Assembly: GCA_036787065.1 (NCBI GenBank) | Contig: DAIQPZ010000143.1 | Span: 1 to 7,043 of the forward strand | Direction: 5' to 3' | Origin: JAJYIW01 sp036787065 | GTDB taxonomy: Bacteria > Chloroflexota > Anaerolineae > Anaerolineales > Anaerolineaceae | DNA: 7,043 bases | Shown here: in pieces, positions 1 to 5,415 of the stretch | Numbering within the stretch: position 1 is the first letter of the stretch | Layout of the letters: each line of letters begins with the position of its first letter | Notes under the pieces: model-generated | Told to the model about the DNA's origin: nothing | Seen by the model: only the letters and a program-made list of their open reading frames with translations | Databases searched by the model: none | Made by a program: the position numbers and the translations under genes

Positions 1-52
1 TTTGGTATTCCTCCCTGGCAGATAAAACTTCCCCCTGACACTTACAATCAGC

Positions 53-442
53 TCAAGCAGAAAAATAAGCCTTCATCGGCTCAAAATAACTTTCAACCCA
101 ACCTTCCTTATACTGCATCCCGTGGGCTGGCAGGTTGCTGTGGTGCAGGGTTAGCCGCGCCCCCTGTTTGACCGGTATGAGCTGGATCTCAAGCGTCGAG
201 TCAGCATCCTTGGCATCAAACTCGCTCGTGCGCCAGGCCTGGAGGATGCGCTTACCCGGTTCAAACGCCAGGTTCTTACCCGTGATGTAGCCATCCCAGG
301 CGGTGAATTCCGCCCCAACCTCGGCCGAAGCACGGGCCGGGCTGCCGGTCATGGCGCTGTGGCCTTCAGAACTGACCCAGGCGCTGTAAATTTCACCGCA
401 GGTAGCCGGGAAAATTTCGGAGATTTCAAATTCTATCGGCAT
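53..442 (-). CDS. SRPBCC / AHSA1-domain protein (129 aa)
   Basis: Small soluble protein of the SRPBCC (START-like) fold, closest in style to the AHSA1 branch (activator of Hsp90 ATPase homologue 1-like). Such proteins form a hydrophobic ligand-binding cavity; the ligand or partner cannot be read from the sequence. Support: an N-terminal strand and helix with IYSAWVSSEGHSAMTG (residues 18-33), a central strand region with FTAWDGYITGKNL (46-58) and RILQAWR (65-71), and the C-terminal helix GWVESYFEPMKAYFSA (114-129), where the W...Y..PM..YF pattern is typical of the family. The length is normal for a single domain. I start at the ATG at 442 because GGGAG lies 7 bases upstream on the minus strand. 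The frame stays open to 559, but that extension does not look like the family. The gene is divergent from the WbsX-like gene. The fold is fairly sure; the function is unknown. Confidence 0.85.
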   Translation of the reverse strand: MPIEFEISEIFPATCGEIYSAWVSSEGHSAMTGSPARASAEVGAEFTAWDGYITGKNLAFEPGKRILQAWRTSEFDAKDADSTLEIQLIPVKQGARLTLHHSNLPAHGMQYKEGWVESYFEPMKAYFSA

Positions 443-449
443 TAATCGT

Positions 450-454
450 CTCCC
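450..454 (-). promoter_or_regulatory. Ribosome binding site that sets the SRPBCC gene start
   Basis: The minus strand reads GGGAG followed by 7 bases and then the ATG at 442. This favours the 129-residue protein over the longer open frame that begins at 559. Confidence 0.6.
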
Positions 455-566
455 AATCGTTTCCTTTAATTGTGACCGGGTTTCATGATTTTTACAACTC
501 ACCATTCTATAAACCCTTATACAGGCAGAAAGTGAGTGGCACTCAAGAGAGCGGCTCAACCACCAC

Positions 567-595
567 CCTACAGTCTGGCAATTTAGGATTATGAT
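567..595 (+). promoter_or_regulatory. Possible sigma-70 type promoter for the WbsX-GH43 pair
   Basis: The -10 box TATGAT (590-595) matches five of six consensus bases. It lies exactly 17 bases after a weak -35 candidate, CCTACA (567-572, three of six). The ATG of the WbsX-like gene follows at 638, leaving a leader of about 35 bases. It sits in the 195-base divergent gap between the SRPBCC gene and the WbsX-like gene. The rest of this gap (443-566) holds AT-rich tracts that could contain the minus-strand promoter, for example TATAAG and TAGAAT, but I see no convincing -35 box. The call is inferred from spacing and sequence only. Confidence 0.35.
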
Positions 596-628
596 TAACC
601 CTGTTCAAACTCATCCCTGTACCCATTC

Positions 629-634
629 GAGGTG
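629..634 (+). promoter_or_regulatory. Ribosome binding site of the WbsX-like gene
   Basis: GAGGTG lies just upstream of the ATG at 638. A GTG at 632 is also in frame but overlaps this site, so the ATG at 638 is the better start. Confidence 0.5.
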
Positions 635-637
635 CTT

Positions 638-1792
638 ATGAGCCGGCCTTACCAGATCGCTGCTTATTATTTCCCCAACTACCACCCCGACCCTCGCAAC
701 GCGACGGTGCACGGACCGGGATGGACAGAATGGGAGCTGGTCAAGCGCGCCGTGCCGCGTTATCCCGGGCAGCGCCAGCCGCGCATCCCCGCCTGGGGTT
801 ACACAGACGAATCCGACCCGGTGGTGATGGCCCAAAAGATTGCGGCGGCGGCCAACCACGGACTGGACGCGTTTATCTTTGACTGGTACTGGTACAACGA
901 TGGGCCATTCCTGGAACGCGGGTTGGAGCAGGGTTTTTTGAAAGCGGGCAACAACGACCGGCTTAAGTTTGCCATTATGTGGGCCAACCATAACTGGTCT
1001 GACATCCATCCCGCCCGGCTGCTCGAATGCCAAACCGGCGATTACCGCCAGCTTTACCCCGGCGCGATCACCCGCCAGACCTTCGAAACCGCCGCCCGCC
1101 ACGTCATCACGGATTATTTCCACCACCCGGCGTACTGGACGATCGACGGCGCACCCTATTTCTCTTTCTACGACCTGCCCGAGTTGGTGCGCAGCCTGGG
1201 CGGCTTCGCCGGTGTGCGCGATGCGCTGGCCTGGTTCCGCGGTGAGACACGCGCGGCTGGTTTCCCGGATCTGCATCTCAACCAGGTCTATTGGAGCCAG
1301 GGCATATTGCCGGGAGAGGCAGCGCTGCGCCAGCCGGGAGAGATGCTGCGCGGGTTGGGTTTTGATTCGGTCACGTCTTACGTCTGGATCCACCATGTGC
1401 CGATGACAACCTTCCCTGAGACCCGTTACGCCTGGGCCAGCCAGGAATATCTGCGCTATTGGGATAAAATCGAGGCCGAGATCGACCTGCCCTACTTCCC
1501 AAACGCCACCATGGGTTGGGATTCAAGCCCGCGCACCGTGGCGTCAGAATCCTTTATTAATGCCGGTTACCCCTTCACGCCTTGCCTGGCGGGCAACACC
1601 CCGGCTGCCTTCAAGCGTGCTTTGCGCTCGATTAAGCGCCGCCTGGACCTGTTGCCCATTTCCCGCCCAAAAATCCTGACGATTAACGCCTGGAACGAAT
1701 GGACCGAGGGCAGCTACCTGGAGCCGGATACACACTACGGCATGGGTTATTTACAAGCCATCCGCGACACTTTCAGCCGAACCGGAAGGTAA
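638..1792 (+). CDS. WbsX-family / glycoside hydrolase 99-like domain protein (384 aa)
   Basis: Protein of the family often named glycosyltransferase WbsX (Pfam Glyco_tran_WbsX), related in fold to the GH99 and GH71 TIM-barrel enzymes. Visible family blocks, in order: AAYYFPNYHPDPRN (residues 8-21) with HGPGWTEW (25-32); GLDAFIFDWYWYNDGPFLERGL (75-96); FAIMWANHNW (111-120); the barrel strand APYFSFYDLPE (172-182); MGWDSSPRT (292-300); and the C-terminal signature INAWNEWTEGSYLEPD (349-364). E354 and E357 in WNEWTEG are spaced like the catalytic acidic pair of GH99 endo-mannosidases, so a hydrolase is as likely as a transferase. There is no signal peptide or membrane segment, so it should be cytosolic. 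The start at 638 follows a GAGGTG site. GH43 follows 46 bases downstream, which argues for glycan breakdown. The family is very likely; the reaction and substrate are not known. Confidence 0.9.
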   Translation: MSRPYQIAAYYFPNYHPDPRNATVHGPGWTEWELVKRAVPRYPGQRQPRIPAWGYTDESDPVVMAQKIAAAANHGLDAFIFDWYWYNDGPFLERGLEQGFLKAGNNDRLKFAIMWANHNWSDIHPARLLECQTGDYRQLYPGAITRQTFETAARHVITDYFHHPAYWTIDGAPYFSFYDLPELVRSLGGFAGVRDALAWFRGETRAAGFPDLHLNQVYWSQGILPGEAALRQPGEMLRGLGFDSVTSYVWIHHVPMTTFPETRYAWASQEYLRYWDKIEAEIDLPYFPNATMGWDSSPRTVASESFINAGYPFTPCLAGNTPAAFKRALRSIKRRLDLLPISRPKILTINAWNEWTEGSYLEPDTHYGMGYLQAIRDTFSRTGR

Positions 1793-1827
1793 GTGAAATA
1801 TGAAGGGTTCTTCATAATTACCGTTTA

Positions 1828-1833
1828 AAGGAG
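1828..1833 (+). promoter_or_regulatory. Strong ribosome binding site of the GH43 gene
   Basis: AAGGAG lies 5 bases before the ATG at 1839, a near-ideal Shine-Dalgarno site that fixes the start. The 46-base gap to the preceding gene shows no terminator, which is consistent with co-transcription. Confidence 0.7.
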
Positions 1834-1838
1834 CCAAC

Positions 1839-2744
1839 ATGAGCCTGCTGACCCTCAAAGACATCCAGATCCGCGACCCGTTTGTCCTGCCTGTGAAAGA
1901 ACAAGGATTTTACTATTTGTTCGGCACCACCGACACCGACGCATGGTCCGGTCCAGGGGGCGGTTTTGACTGCTACCGCAGCCGTGACCTCGAGACCTGG
2001 GAGGGACCCATCCCGGCTTTCCGTCCCGGTCCAGCGTTTTGGGGAGCAACCAATTTCTGGGCGCCCGAAGCGCATGGTTTCCGTGAAAAGTATTACCTGT
2101 TCGCCTCGTTCAAAGCTCCCAAACGCTACCGCGGAACGCAAATCCTGGTAGCGGATGCGCCCGAAGGACCTTACACGCCATTGACGGACGGCCCGGTCAC
2201 CCCACCGGACTGGGAATGCCTGGATGGCACGCTGGCCATCGACTCATGGGGCGAGCCGTGGATCGTATTCTGTCATGAATGGGTGCAGGTCGCCAATGGC
2301 GCGGTTTATGCCATGCCCCTTTCGGGTGATTTGAAGCAGGTTATTGGCAAGCCCATTTTCCTCTTCAACGCATCCGAGGCCGCCTGGGTAACCCACCCCG
2401 CCTGGCCTGACGCCAGCAGCCCCAACCGCTTCCCGACCTACGTCACGGATGGGCCCTTCCTCTATCGCACAATCACAGGCCGGCTGCTCATGCTGTGGTC
2501 GAGCATGGGACCCAAAGGCTACGCGATAGGCCTGGCGCGCTCGACCAGCGGTGAAATCAAAGGCCCATGGGAACAACTCGACCAGCCCTTGTGGGAAGAA
2601 GATGGCGGGCACGGCATGGTCTTCAGGGCTTTCGATGGGAGCCTGTTCGTCAGCCTCCACCGGCCCAACCAGACCCCATTTGAACGCGCCTGCTTCTTCG
2701 AGCTGGTTGATGAAGGCGATACCCTCAGGCTGCGCGCGGCATAA
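1839..2744 (+). CDS. Glycoside hydrolase family 43 protein (301 aa)
   Basis: Five-bladed beta-propeller glycosidase of family 43 style. This family removes arabinose, xylose or related residues from glycans, normally with inversion at an Asp-Asp-Glu triad. Visible landmarks: IRDPFVL (residues 11-17), with D13 the likely general base; FWAPEAH (73-79); CLDGTLAID (127-135), with D129 the likely pKa-modulating Asp; VFCHEWVQ (143-150); VTDGPFLYR (202-210); LLMLWSS (216-222); and GGHGMVF (256-262), with the conserved His at 258. The usual general-acid motif EGP is DGP here (D204), so either Asp replaces Glu or another residue such as E147 serves. There is no signal peptide, which points to the cytosol. 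The length fits a single catalytic domain with no binding module. It is probably in an operon with the WbsX-like gene and is convergent with the EamA gene. Family call secure; substrate unknown. Confidence 0.9.
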   Translation: MSLLTLKDIQIRDPFVLPVKEQGFYYLFGTTDTDAWSGPGGGFDCYRSRDLETWEGPIPAFRPGPAFWGATNFWAPEAHGFREKYYLFASFKAPKRYRGTQILVADAPEGPYTPLTDGPVTPPDWECLDGTLAIDSWGEPWIVFCHEWVQVANGAVYAMPLSGDLKQVIGKPIFLFNASEAAWVTHPAWPDASSPNRFPTYVTDGPFLYRTITGRLLMLWSSMGPKGYAIGLARSTSGEIKGPWEQLDQPLWEEDGGHGMVFRAFDGSLFVSLHRPNQTPFERACFFELVDEGDTLRLRAA

Positions 2745-2757
2745 CCCAACAGACCCA

Positions 2758-3699
2758 CTAATTCGCTGAGGCTTCCTGGCTGCGGTTGACCAGGAAAATG
2801 CCGGCCAGTACCGCTACTCCCCCGATCCATTGGGAAGGATTAAGAGCTTCTCCTAATAATGGGATCGCCAGAAGAGCGGTCAGCACCGGCTGGGCAATCA
2901 TGGTGGGCGCCACAACAAAGGCCGGCAGATGCCCCAAGGCAAAACTAAGGCAGAGATGGCCAGCCATCTGAGAGACGAGAGCCGCGGCCACAAAGATCAG
3001 ATAGGTCATGGGCGGGTAACCGGTGAGGGGTTGGCGAAAGATCAGGCAAAAGCTTAACAAGAACAGGGCAGAAACCAGGTCCACCACCGCCATGTAGACG
3101 AAAGCGCTCATGCCCCTCCGCGCGCGCTGGGTGACCAGGAAATAAGCCGCATAAAAGAAGCCAGAACCCAGGGCAATGAGGTCTCCCCACCCAAGGGTCG
3201 GGTGAGCGACCAGGTCCGACGCCAACACCACGCTGGCCCCCGCCATGGTTAGCGCCAGGCCAACCCAAAAATATTTTTTGAGTTTTTCTTTGAAAACAAA
3301 AAAAGCGATCAGCGCCACCCAGATGGGAGCCGTGTTGTTGAGCAGGGTGGCGTTGGCTACACGGGTAAAACTCATCGATGTGGCCCAGGCGCCGTGATCC
3401 AGGGCGGTGAACAGCCCGCCTAACGCAGCCGGAAGCAGGAGACCCCAGGAAAATTTATTTTTACCCGGCTCAGACTGATGGCGTACCTGGCGCACCAGAA
3501 CAGGCGACATGACCACCGCCGCGATAGTCATACGATAAAATGAAGTCACCACACCCGGCGCGTTGGCCCAACGGACAAACAGGCCGGAAAAACTCAGACA
3601 GAGAATGCCCGCCACCAAGGCAGTATAGACGATCAGGAATTTATTTTTAACCAATGCCTGGCGGCCGGCGGCCAGCGTGGCAGGTTGCGGATTGGACAT
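2758..3699 (-). CDS. EamA / DMT superfamily transporter (313 aa)
   Basis: Inner-membrane carrier of the drug/metabolite transporter superfamily with two EamA repeats; family members mostly export amino acids, metabolites or drugs. About ten hydrophobic helices are visible at roughly residues 22-42, 50-70, 84-104, 115-136, 143-161, 171-190, 198-220, 231-253, 256-281 and 290-305. The first repeat ends with NNTAPIWVALIAFFVFKEK (121-139) and the second with PTMIAQPVLTALLAIPLLGE (265-284), the usual P...KE and P...GE helices. I start at the ATG at 3699. An in-frame extension to 3900 is open but is Gly, Pro and Arg rich and overlaps the divergent gene. No Shine-Dalgarno site precedes this ATG; instead an extended -10 box lies 8 bases upstream, so a leaderless message is possible. 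The gene is convergent with GH43. The substrate cannot be inferred. Confidence 0.9.
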   Translation of the reverse strand: MSNPQPATLAAGRQALVKNKFLIVYTALVAGILCLSFSGLFVRWANAPGVVTSFYRMTIAAVVMSPVLVRQVRHQSEPGKNKFSWGLLLPAALGGLFTALDHGAWATSMSFTRVANATLLNNTAPIWVALIAFFVFKEKLKKYFWVGLALTMAGASVVLASDLVAHPTLGWGDLIALGSGFFYAAYFLVTQRARRGMSAFVYMAVVDLVSALFLLSFCLIFRQPLTGYPPMTYLIFVAAALVSQMAGHLCLSFALGHLPAFVVAPTMIAQPVLTALLAIPLLGEALNPSQWIGGVAVLAGIFLVNRSQEASAN

Positions 3700-3708
3700 A
3701 AGGCAGGA
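3700..3708 (+). promoter_or_regulatory. Possible ribosome binding site for the ATG at 3719
   Basis: AAGGCAGGA ends 10 bases before the ATG at 3719. It offers a reasonable, slightly distant Shine-Dalgarno site for the plus-strand CxxC gene. It lies within the promoter and start region of the divergent EamA gene. Confidence 0.35.
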
Positions 3709-3716
3709 TTTTACCA
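3708..3716 (-). promoter_or_regulatory. Candidate extended -10 promoter for a leaderless EamA transcript
   Basis: The minus strand reads TGG TAAAAT (TGn plus a -10-like hexamer at 3713-3708) and then 8 bases before the ATG at 3699. Transcription would start at or next to the start codon, and no Shine-Dalgarno site is present. No -35 box is visible. This is inferred from sequence alone. Confidence 0.35.
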
Positions 3717-3718
3717 CA

Positions 3719-4251
3719 ATGGACACTGCGGGCGCGCTGCCAGAGCTTTCTGGACGCCGTGGGCGCCTTCCACCGACAGGCTCCCTGTCCGAGCCTGTGC
3801 CACCACCATTCAACATTCCAGCCATCCAGATGAAATCCTGACCTGCCCGACCTGCGGCTGGAGCCTCAGTTGGCGCGATTATTTCGGCACGATCCAGCAC
3901 AAACAGCTCAGTGGAGCGGAACCAGTGATGGTTCTATTCCAGGGATTTGTGAATAGCTTCCCCACAGCGGTCCGCCCACAAGAGAAAATGCTGCTGATCG
4001 ATGGGTTGATCCACAGCTTCCACTGGTTTATGTTGAATGAGACTGAAACACGGACTACAGTGATCAACCTGATCGAAGGCAGGTACCACGAAGTGGTAGA
4101 TTTCCTGGACCAACTCACCTACGGCCCAGACAGCACGCCTGGGACGCACCAGGCCTGGCGTAGGGTAATCCAGCGCACTGCAGAACAGTGGCGAGATGAG
4201 CGGTTAAAACGGCCGCCCGAACCACCAGTTAACATACAAACACCTGGGTGA
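3719..4251 (+). CDS. Conserved-looking CxxC protein of unknown function, apparent frameshift near 3833-3836
   Basis: I do not recognise a named family. The body, read in the frame ending at the TGA at 4249-4251, contains a single zinc-ribbon-like knuckle CPTCGW, then SWRDYFGTIQHKQLSGAEP, EKMLLIDGLIHSFHWF, VINLIEGRYHEVVDFLDQL and a Pro-rich tail. It is soluble, with no second Cys pair. In that frame the only standard start is a TTG at 3685, and the encoded first 50 residues (rich in His and Trp) look non-coding. In the neighbouring frame an ATG at 3719 begins a more protein-like stretch (MDTAGALPELSGRRG, GSLSEPVPPPFNIPAIQMK) that stops at 3839-3841. One extra A in the AAA at 3833-3835 would join the two into a 177-residue protein reading QMKILTCPTCGW, with the Cys pair at residues 43 and 46. 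This may be a sequencing error, a real frameshift, or a wrong reading of the N-terminus. The gene is divergent from EamA, with 19 bases between the two start codons. Confidence 0.7.
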
Positions 4252-4272
4252 GGGGGGCACCCAGGTGTTTGT
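4236..4272 (+). terminator. Perfect 15-bp hairpin overlapping the stop codon of the CxxC gene
   Basis: Arms at 4236-4250 and 4258-4272 are exact reverse complements (ACAAACACCTGGGTG), with a 7-base G-rich loop. The TGA stop at 4249-4251 lies in the left arm. The following bases, GATTAATATTT, are AT-rich but not a clean T tract, so this is a weak or imperfect intrinsic terminator. Confidence 0.65.
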
Positions 4273-4281
4273 GATTAATAT

Positions 4282-4297
4282 TTAGGACTACGCAAGA
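4282..4297 (+). repeat. Left terminal inverted repeat of the deleted IS
   Basis: TTAGGACTACGCAAGA is the reverse complement of 4509-4525 apart from one missing T after GGACT. Confidence 0.75.
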
Positions 4298-4335
4298 TAG
4301 AAAAGTTGACGATTGAGCCAAAAGCGTTACTGTGA

Positions 4336-4518
4336 AGAGATGAAAGCAAAACCAGAACCGTTAGAAACCACATTGGCTGTGCCATTCTGGTTTGGGTTCG
4401 GCTCAAACAGGTGGCGGTTGAAACCCAACGAACCATTTATCATGTCAAGCATGACCTTTTGGACGACTATTTGCGTCAACAAATCAAGTCCCCTACCGTT
4501 CAGATGTGTCTTGCGTAA
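4336..4518 (+). pseudogene. C-terminal remnant of a DDE transposase (60 codons)
   Basis: This frame has no start codon but reads as the end of an IS4-superfamily style transposase: SKTRTVRNHIGCAILVWVRL, then TIYHVKHDLLDDYLRQQI, then KSPTVQMCLA and TAA. The RNHIG...W.RLK helix is the usual region after the last catalytic Glu in such enzymes. The stop codon (4516-4518) sits inside the right terminal inverted repeat. The same frame upstream of the remnant (from about 4291) is interrupted by a TGA at 4333-4335 and soon reaches the left repeat, so the catalytic domain is absent. The exact IS family is uncertain; IS701-like or another IS4 relative are my guesses. Confidence 0.65.
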
Positions 4519-4525
4519 GTCCTAA
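4509..4525 (-). repeat. Right terminal inverted repeat of the deleted IS
   Basis: TCTTGCGTAAGTCCTAA, the inverted partner of 4282-4297. It contains the transposase stop codon TAA at 4516-4518. Confidence 0.75.
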
Positions 4526-4561
4526 TGTTACAGCACCTATCTTATGGGATGCAAGGGTTTT

Positions 4562-5296
4562 TTACAAGTAATTTAGCAGCGCTGCCAGACTGTCCACTGT
4601 TAAATCAGGGCGGATTGTGTCCAGGTGATCGCGATTGTCAGGCGTATCTGCACGGCGGGTGATCCAGATACCAGGCATTCCGGCGTTATGCGCTCCGAGA
4701 ATATCAGCGCCGAGGGTATCACCTACCATCACCGCCTCTTGCGCAATGCAACCCAAACGATCGAGGGCCAATTGGAAGATGCGTGGGTGGGGTTTGCGGA
4801 TGCCCACTTCTGCCGAAACCAGGATCACTTCGAAATAAGAACGTAAGCCGTGCTGGTCAATCAACGTCTGCACATCCTCGTTATCGCCCGCATTGGAGAT
4901 CAACCCCAGGTGGTAACCGCGCTGGCGCAGCTCATTGAGGGTGGAGAGGGTGTCCTCTTCCAGATGATAACGCACTTGCGAAACACTGTATAAAGAAGCC
5001 AATGCAGCCTTAATCGACTCGTCCGGTACCGCTGGATAACCAAAATCTGCCAGAATCTGACGTAGATAATAAGCGGTGGTGTACTCGATGAACTCGGAAC
5101 CACGCTCCTGGTAATACGCCTGGATACGGGTATCGTAGGCGCTGATAAAAGCGGCTTCGTCCAGGTTGAACCCGCCTCCGATCAGTGACCGGGCCAGCGC
5201 GGAGGTAGCTTCGGACAGCCAGGGTGTATAGCCCCCATCGAAATAAATTAAGGTACTGCCCAGATCAAATAAGATAACCTTTAATGAGTTGAACAT
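4562..5296 (-). CDS. HAD-superfamily hydrolase, subfamily IA (244 aa)
   Basis: Haloacid dehalogenase-like hydrolase, most likely a small-molecule phosphatase acting in the cytosol through an aspartyl-phosphate intermediate. All four motifs are visible: motif I FDLGSTL (residues 10-16) with the nucleophile D11; motif II LISNAGD (132-138) with S134; motif III RKPHPRIF (167-174) with K168; and motif IV MVGDTLGADILGA (190-202) with D193 and D198. The helical cap lies between motifs I and II, at about residues 20-110. The second Asp of motif I (DxD) is Gly here, a variant also found in HADs such as E. coli YihX, so activity is not excluded. The ATG at 5296 has no strong Shine-Dalgarno site. The gene begins 26 bases after the T tract of the terminator that ends the preceding operon, so it may have low or read-through expression. 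The substrate is unknown. Confidence 0.9.
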   Translation of the reverse strand: MFNSLKVILFDLGSTLIYFDGGYTPWLSEATSALARSLIGGGFNLDEAAFISAYDTRIQAYYQERGSEFIEYTTAYYLRQILADFGYPAVPDESIKAALASLYSVSQVRYHLEEDTLSTLNELRQRGYHLGLISNAGDNEDVQTLIDQHGLRSYFEVILVSAEVGIRKPHPRIFQLALDRLGCIAQEAVMVGDTLGADILGAHNAGMPGIWITRRADTPDNRDHLDTIRPDLTVDSLAALLNYL

Positions 5297-5322
5297 AGTA
5301 AATAACTACTCGACACCGTGTG

Positions 5323-5382
5323 AAAAAAACCGAATATGGGGTGTTTGCGCTAACCAAGTTAGCGCAAACACCTCAAATTCGG
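5323..5382 (-). terminator. Strong intrinsic terminator after the hydroxyacid dehydrogenase operon
   Basis: Perfect 15-bp arms at 5340-5354 and 5358-5372 (GGTGTTTGCGCTAAC and its reverse complement) enclose a 3-base loop. An outer arm, CCGAAT/ATTCGG (5330-5335 with 5377-5382), extends the stem through a short, mostly paired segment. Read on the minus strand, the hairpin is followed directly by seven T (5329-5323). It ends the transcript coming from 7043 towards 5416 and lies before the HAD gene. Confidence 0.85.
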
Positions 5383-5415
5383 CACGTATCTTCATGTAGC
5401 TGAGAAGTCAACAGA

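Larger units (their letters stand above)
4282..4525. mobile_element. Internally deleted insertion sequence (about 240 bp) with terminal inverted repeats
   Basis: The left end TTAGGACTACGCAAGA (4282-4297) and the right end TCTTGCGTAAGTCCTAA (4509-4525) are inverted copies that differ by one missing T on the left. Between them lies the last part of a DDE transposase. Most of the element has been lost, leaving both ends and the transposase C-terminus. TA dinucleotides flank GGACT...AGTCC on both sides, but they belong to the palindromic ends, so a target-site duplication cannot be proven. With the adjoining hairpin and a short AT-rich spacer, this accounts for the 310-base stretch between the CxxC gene and the HAD gene. 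The copy could still be mobilised by a full-length relative elsewhere in the genome. Confidence 0.75.

Noticed and set aside
1..171. Open plus-strand frame entering from the left edge (starts FGIPPWQIKLPPDTY)
   Set aside because: The first 15-20 residues look protein-like, but the rest runs antisense through the SRPBCC gene to a stop at 169-171. It is too short to support without the flanking DNA; otherwise I see nothing in bases 1-52.
443..559. N-terminal extension of the SRPBCC gene to 559
   Set aside because: The extra 39 residues do not fit the domain, and a good GGGAG site precedes the ATG at 442.
611..1396. A 261-residue open frame on the minus strand opposite the WbsX-like gene
   Set aside because: It has no recognisable domain and an Arg/Val/Gly-rich composition, and it lies fully opposite a gene with clear family motifs. 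It is a shadow of GC-biased codon use.
3830..3842. Programmed ribosomal frameshift, prompted by TCC TGA C resembling the RF2 gene site
   Set aside because: The shift needed is -1, not +1, and there is no slippery heptamer or downstream hairpin. A simple indel in the A run explains it better.
3700..3900. N-terminal extension of the EamA gene to 3900
   Set aside because: The extension is Gly, Pro and Arg rich with no membrane character, and it overlaps the opposite CxxC gene.
4313..4525. A 70-codon plus-strand ORF between the hairpin and the HAD gene
   Set aside because: It is in a different frame from the transposase remnant, which occupies the same bases and has a recognisable sequence. It also runs through the IS end.
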